A DNA stretch of 8,691 nt from Desulfobacterales bacterium (GTDB taxonomy: Bacteria; Desulfobacterota; Dissulfuribacteria; Dissulfuribacterales; JAMONC01), in assembly GCA_027066725.1 (NCBI GenBank), contig JAMONC010000255.1, positions 1 to 8,691 of the forward strand. Reading direction: 5' to 3'. This document shows positions 7,295 to 8,691 of the stretch, one piece after another. Position 1 is the stretch's first letter. Every line of letters begins with the position of its first letter. The position numbers and the translations under genes were made by a program. The notes under the pieces were generated by a model, which was not told the DNA's origin, did no database searches, and saw nothing but the letters and a program-made list of their open reading frames with translations.

Positions 7295-7332
7295 GTTCAA
7301 TATGCCGTTAAGAAACTAAAATGGTTCAATAT
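7295..7332 (+). repeat. Direct repeat GTTCAATAT in the gap leader
   Basis: GTTCAATAT occurs at 7295-7303 and again at 7324-7332, 29 bp apart start to start. It lies between the promoter candidate and the gap start. It could be a paired binding site, but with nine AT-rich bases chance is possible. Confidence 0.25.
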
Positions 7333-7367
7333 AGTAAAGTATAAGTATCGATTTAACGAGTAGATTA

Positions 7368-7388
7368 GTTAAGTTGAGTGGTTAAGTT
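7368..7388 (+). repeat. Tandem direct repeat GTTAAGTT just before the gap ribosome site
   Basis: GTTAAGTT occurs at 7368-7375 and 7381-7388, 13 bp apart start to start; a third partial copy (GTTAAG) is at 7307-7312. The pair ends 14 bases before the gap ribosome site. It could be a DNA or RNA regulatory element; evidence is limited to the repeat itself. Confidence 0.25.
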
Positions 7389-7402
7389 TATTCACATTAA
7401 TT

Positions 7403-7410
7403 AGGAGGTG
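7403..7410 (+). promoter_or_regulatory. Strong ribosome-binding site of gap
   Basis: AGGAGGTG is a near-perfect complement of the 16S rRNA 3' end, with 7 bases between AGGAGG and the ATG. It fixes the gap start and fits the high expression expected of this enzyme. Confidence 0.9.
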
Positions 7411-7415
7411 TATAA

Positions 7416-8423
7416 ATGGCTGTAAAGATTGGAATCAATGGCTTCGGTCGAATTGGCAGGAATGTATTTAGAGCTGCAATGCAAGACCCAACATTTTCTT
7501 CAATAGAAATTGTGGCAATAAATGATTTGACCGATACAAAAACTTTGGCACATCTTTTGAAGTACGACTCAGTAATGGGGAAATTCCCATTTGAAGTAGA
7601 AGCAACAGAAAACGGAATAAAAGTAGATGGTAGAGAAATTAGAGTAACCGCTTTAAAAGACCCAGCAGAACTTCCTTGGAGAGAAGTAGGAGTAGAATAT
7701 GTTGTTGAGGCTACAGGACGATTCAGAGATGCAGAACTTGCAAGAAAACATATTGAAGCAGGGGCTAAAAAAGTGATTATTACTGCACCAGCAAAGGGAG
7801 AAGATGTAACTATTGTTATGGGGGTAAATGAGGATGACTACGATCCTGCCAATCATCACATAGTCTCTAATGCATCCTGTACTACAAACTGCTTAGCCCC
7901 TGTTGCTAAGGTATTATTAGATAAATTTGGAATAGTAAAAGGACTTGTAACAACAGTTCATGCATATACTAATGATCAAAGACTCCTGGATTTCCCTCAC
8001 TCTGATCTAAGACGCGCAAGAGCTGCTGCTGTTAATATGATACCAACAAAAACAGGAGCCGCAGCAGCAGTAAGTAAAGTAATACCTGAACTCGCTGGTA
8101 AGTTTGATGGACTTGCTGTAAGAGTTCCAACACCAGATGTATCGTTAGTAGACCTGGTAGTGGAGGTAGAAAAACCAACTACTGTATCTGAGGTAAACGA
8201 AACCCTTAAGGCAGCAACAAACAGATTTTTGGGATATACAGAAGAACCGCTAGTATCTACTGATTTTATACAAGAGTCTAGATCCTCTGTTGTAGATGGA
8301 CTTTCTACAAAGGTAATAGGTGGTACTCTTGTTAAAGTTATGTCTTGGTATGACAATGAATGGGGATATTCAAACCGTGTATTAGACTTAATACTTCATA
8401 TGGAATCTAAAAAGCCTCTTTAA
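7416..8423 (+). CDS. gap: Glyceraldehyde-3-phosphate dehydrogenase, type I
   Basis: This enzyme reversibly converts glyceraldehyde 3-phosphate, phosphate and NAD(P)+ to 1,3-bisphosphoglycerate in glycolysis and gluconeogenesis, in the cytoplasm. The Rossmann motif INGFGRIGR lies at residues 7-15 and INDLTD at 35-40. The active-site signature SNASCTTNC (151-159) gives the catalytic Cys155, and His182 in TVHAYTND is the general base. Other family blocks include DLRRARAAAVNMIPT (197-211), RVPTPDVSLVDL (236-247) and WYDNEWGYSNRV (311-322). The Pro in LDFPHSDLRR is in the region that separates NAD-type from NADP-type enzymes and favours NAD; this is inference. The length of 335 is typical and the start is supported by an excellent ribosome site. 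It is divergent from the cytochrome cluster and followed by a hairpin and another plus-strand gene. Confidence 0.98.
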   Translation: MAVKIGINGFGRIGRNVFRAAMQDPTFSSIEIVAINDLTDTKTLAHLLKYDSVMGKFPFEVEATENGIKVDGREIRVTALKDPAELPWREVGVEYVVEATGRFRDAELARKHIEAGAKKVIITAPAKGEDVTIVMGVNEDDYDPANHHIVSNASCTTNCLAPVAKVLLDKFGIVKGLVTTVHAYTNDQRLLDFPHSDLRRARAAAVNMIPTKTGAAAAVSKVIPELAGKFDGLAVRVPTPDVSLVDLVVEVEKPTTVSEVNETLKAATNRFLGYTEEPLVSTDFIQESRSSVVDGLSTKVIGGTLVKVMSWYDNEWGYSNRVLDLILHMESKKPL

Positions 8424-8431
8424 AATTTATA

Positions 8432-8473
8432 TAGATAGGTCTTGAGTTTTAATTTAGGCTCAAGACCTATCTA
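8432..8473 (+). terminator. Strong hairpin between gap and the next gene, no U-tract
   Basis: AGATAGGTCTTGAG (8433-8446) and CTCAAGACCTATCT (8459-8472) are perfect inverted copies. One further T-A pair (8432/8473) makes a 15-bp stem around a 12-base loop, starting 8 bases after the gap stop. What follows is AAATTAAGGGGG, not a T-run, so it is not a classical intrinsic terminator. It may be an RNA processing or stabilising hairpin, a partial terminator, or protection for the 3' end of gap mRNA. Confidence 0.6.
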
Positions 8474-8493
8474 AATTAAGGGGGAGACAGGTT

Positions 8494-8691
8494 GTGACTA
8501 TTGATTCAACAGCTCTTAAGGTAAATCTTCGTACTACAGCCGTTACAAAAATCAAGATACCCAAGAAATACAATATATTAAGAGCAGCAGTAAAAGATTA
8601 TCGGGGTGTATCAACTGCATTAGAAGAATTACTAAACGAACTATATCATCCTTATTGTAATTGGTATATAGTCATACCAGAATTGAGATCT
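8494..8691 (+). CDS. N-terminal part of an unrecognised plus-strand gene
   Basis: A frame starting with GTG at 8494 stays open for 66 codons to the window edge. A purine-rich ribosome site (AAGGGGGAG, 8479-8487) lies just upstream, supporting GTG over the overlapping TTG at 8492. The visible protein has a short polar start, then KIKIPKKYNILRAAVKDYRG, an acidic helix-like stretch (STALEELLNEL), and YHPYCNWYIVIPELR. No signal peptide or membrane segment is seen. It vaguely recalls the N-terminus of PEP/pyruvate-binding-domain proteins of anaerobic deltaproteobacteria, which would suit a gap neighbour. That is an uncertain memory and not an assignment. The catalytic regions, if any, lie outside the window. 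Confidence 0.75.
   Translation, partial: MTIDSTALKVNLRTTAVTKIKIPKKYNILRAAVKDYRGVSTALEELLNELYHPYCNWYIVIPELRS

Larger units (their letters stand above)
6954..7415. other. Divergent intergenic region between cytochrome and gap genes
   Basis: This 462-bp stretch has no convincing protein gene. It contains an inverted repeat over a minus-strand TATAAT box near the cytochrome, a plus-strand promoter candidate near 7188-7216, a stem-loop-like repeat at 7136-7157, and short direct repeats just ahead of gap. All are listed separately where supportable. Composition is extremely AT-rich except at about 7140-7213, which also holds a 21-codon ORF (7148-7213) without a clear ribosome site. Confidence 0.8.

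Noticed and set aside
7997..8356. Minus-strand 119-codon ORF opposite gap
   Set aside because: Antisense to a highly conserved enzyme; the Ser/Thr/Ala-rich product is typical of a shadow frame.

Overview
The window is AT-rich bacterial DNA with dense, mostly co-oriented genes. The gene set suggests an anaerobic, Gram-negative-type bacterium that respires with multiheme c-type cytochromes and decodes selenocysteine. A Desulfobacterota- or Nitrospirota-like lineage would fit, possibly a thermophile, but this is inference from gene content and base composition. No gene here fixes the taxonomy.

The left three quarters (1-6953) lies on the minus strand. In transcription order it holds an exported octaheme c-type cytochrome (6953-5592), a RicT/YaaT-type PSP1-domain protein with very long charged extensions (5539-3974), methionyl-tRNA synthetase with a C-terminal tRNA-binding domain (3977-2022), and the selenocysteine elongation factor SelB (1941-28). 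A possible next gene begins at 9 and runs off the left edge. ricT and metG overlap by 4 bases (ATGA), so they are almost certainly cotranscribed. The gaps of 52 bp (cytochrome to ricT) and 80 bp (metG to selB) contain no strong terminator, so one long transcript is possible.

The 462-bp region 6954-7415 separates the divergent halves. It holds a minus-strand TATAAT box embedded in a perfect 11-bp inverted repeat, a good plus-strand promoter candidate (TTGACT, 17 bp, TAACAT), a small segment of different composition with a 21-codon ORF, and short direct repeats ahead of the gap gene.

The right part is on the plus strand. It carries glyceraldehyde-3-phosphate dehydrogenase (7416-8423), a strong hairpin without a U-tract, and the first 66 codons of a further gene that runs off the right edge.

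Most of the window is housekeeping: translation (metG, selB), RNA maturation or Fe-S-related RicT, and central carbon metabolism (gap). The least ordinary parts are the octaheme cytochrome, the polyampholytic tails of RicT, the odd ribosome-binding arrangement at the ricT start, and the regulatory structure of the divergent intergenic region. I see no mobile element, CRISPR array, tRNA or rRNA, and no clear evidence of an undescribed multi-gene system.
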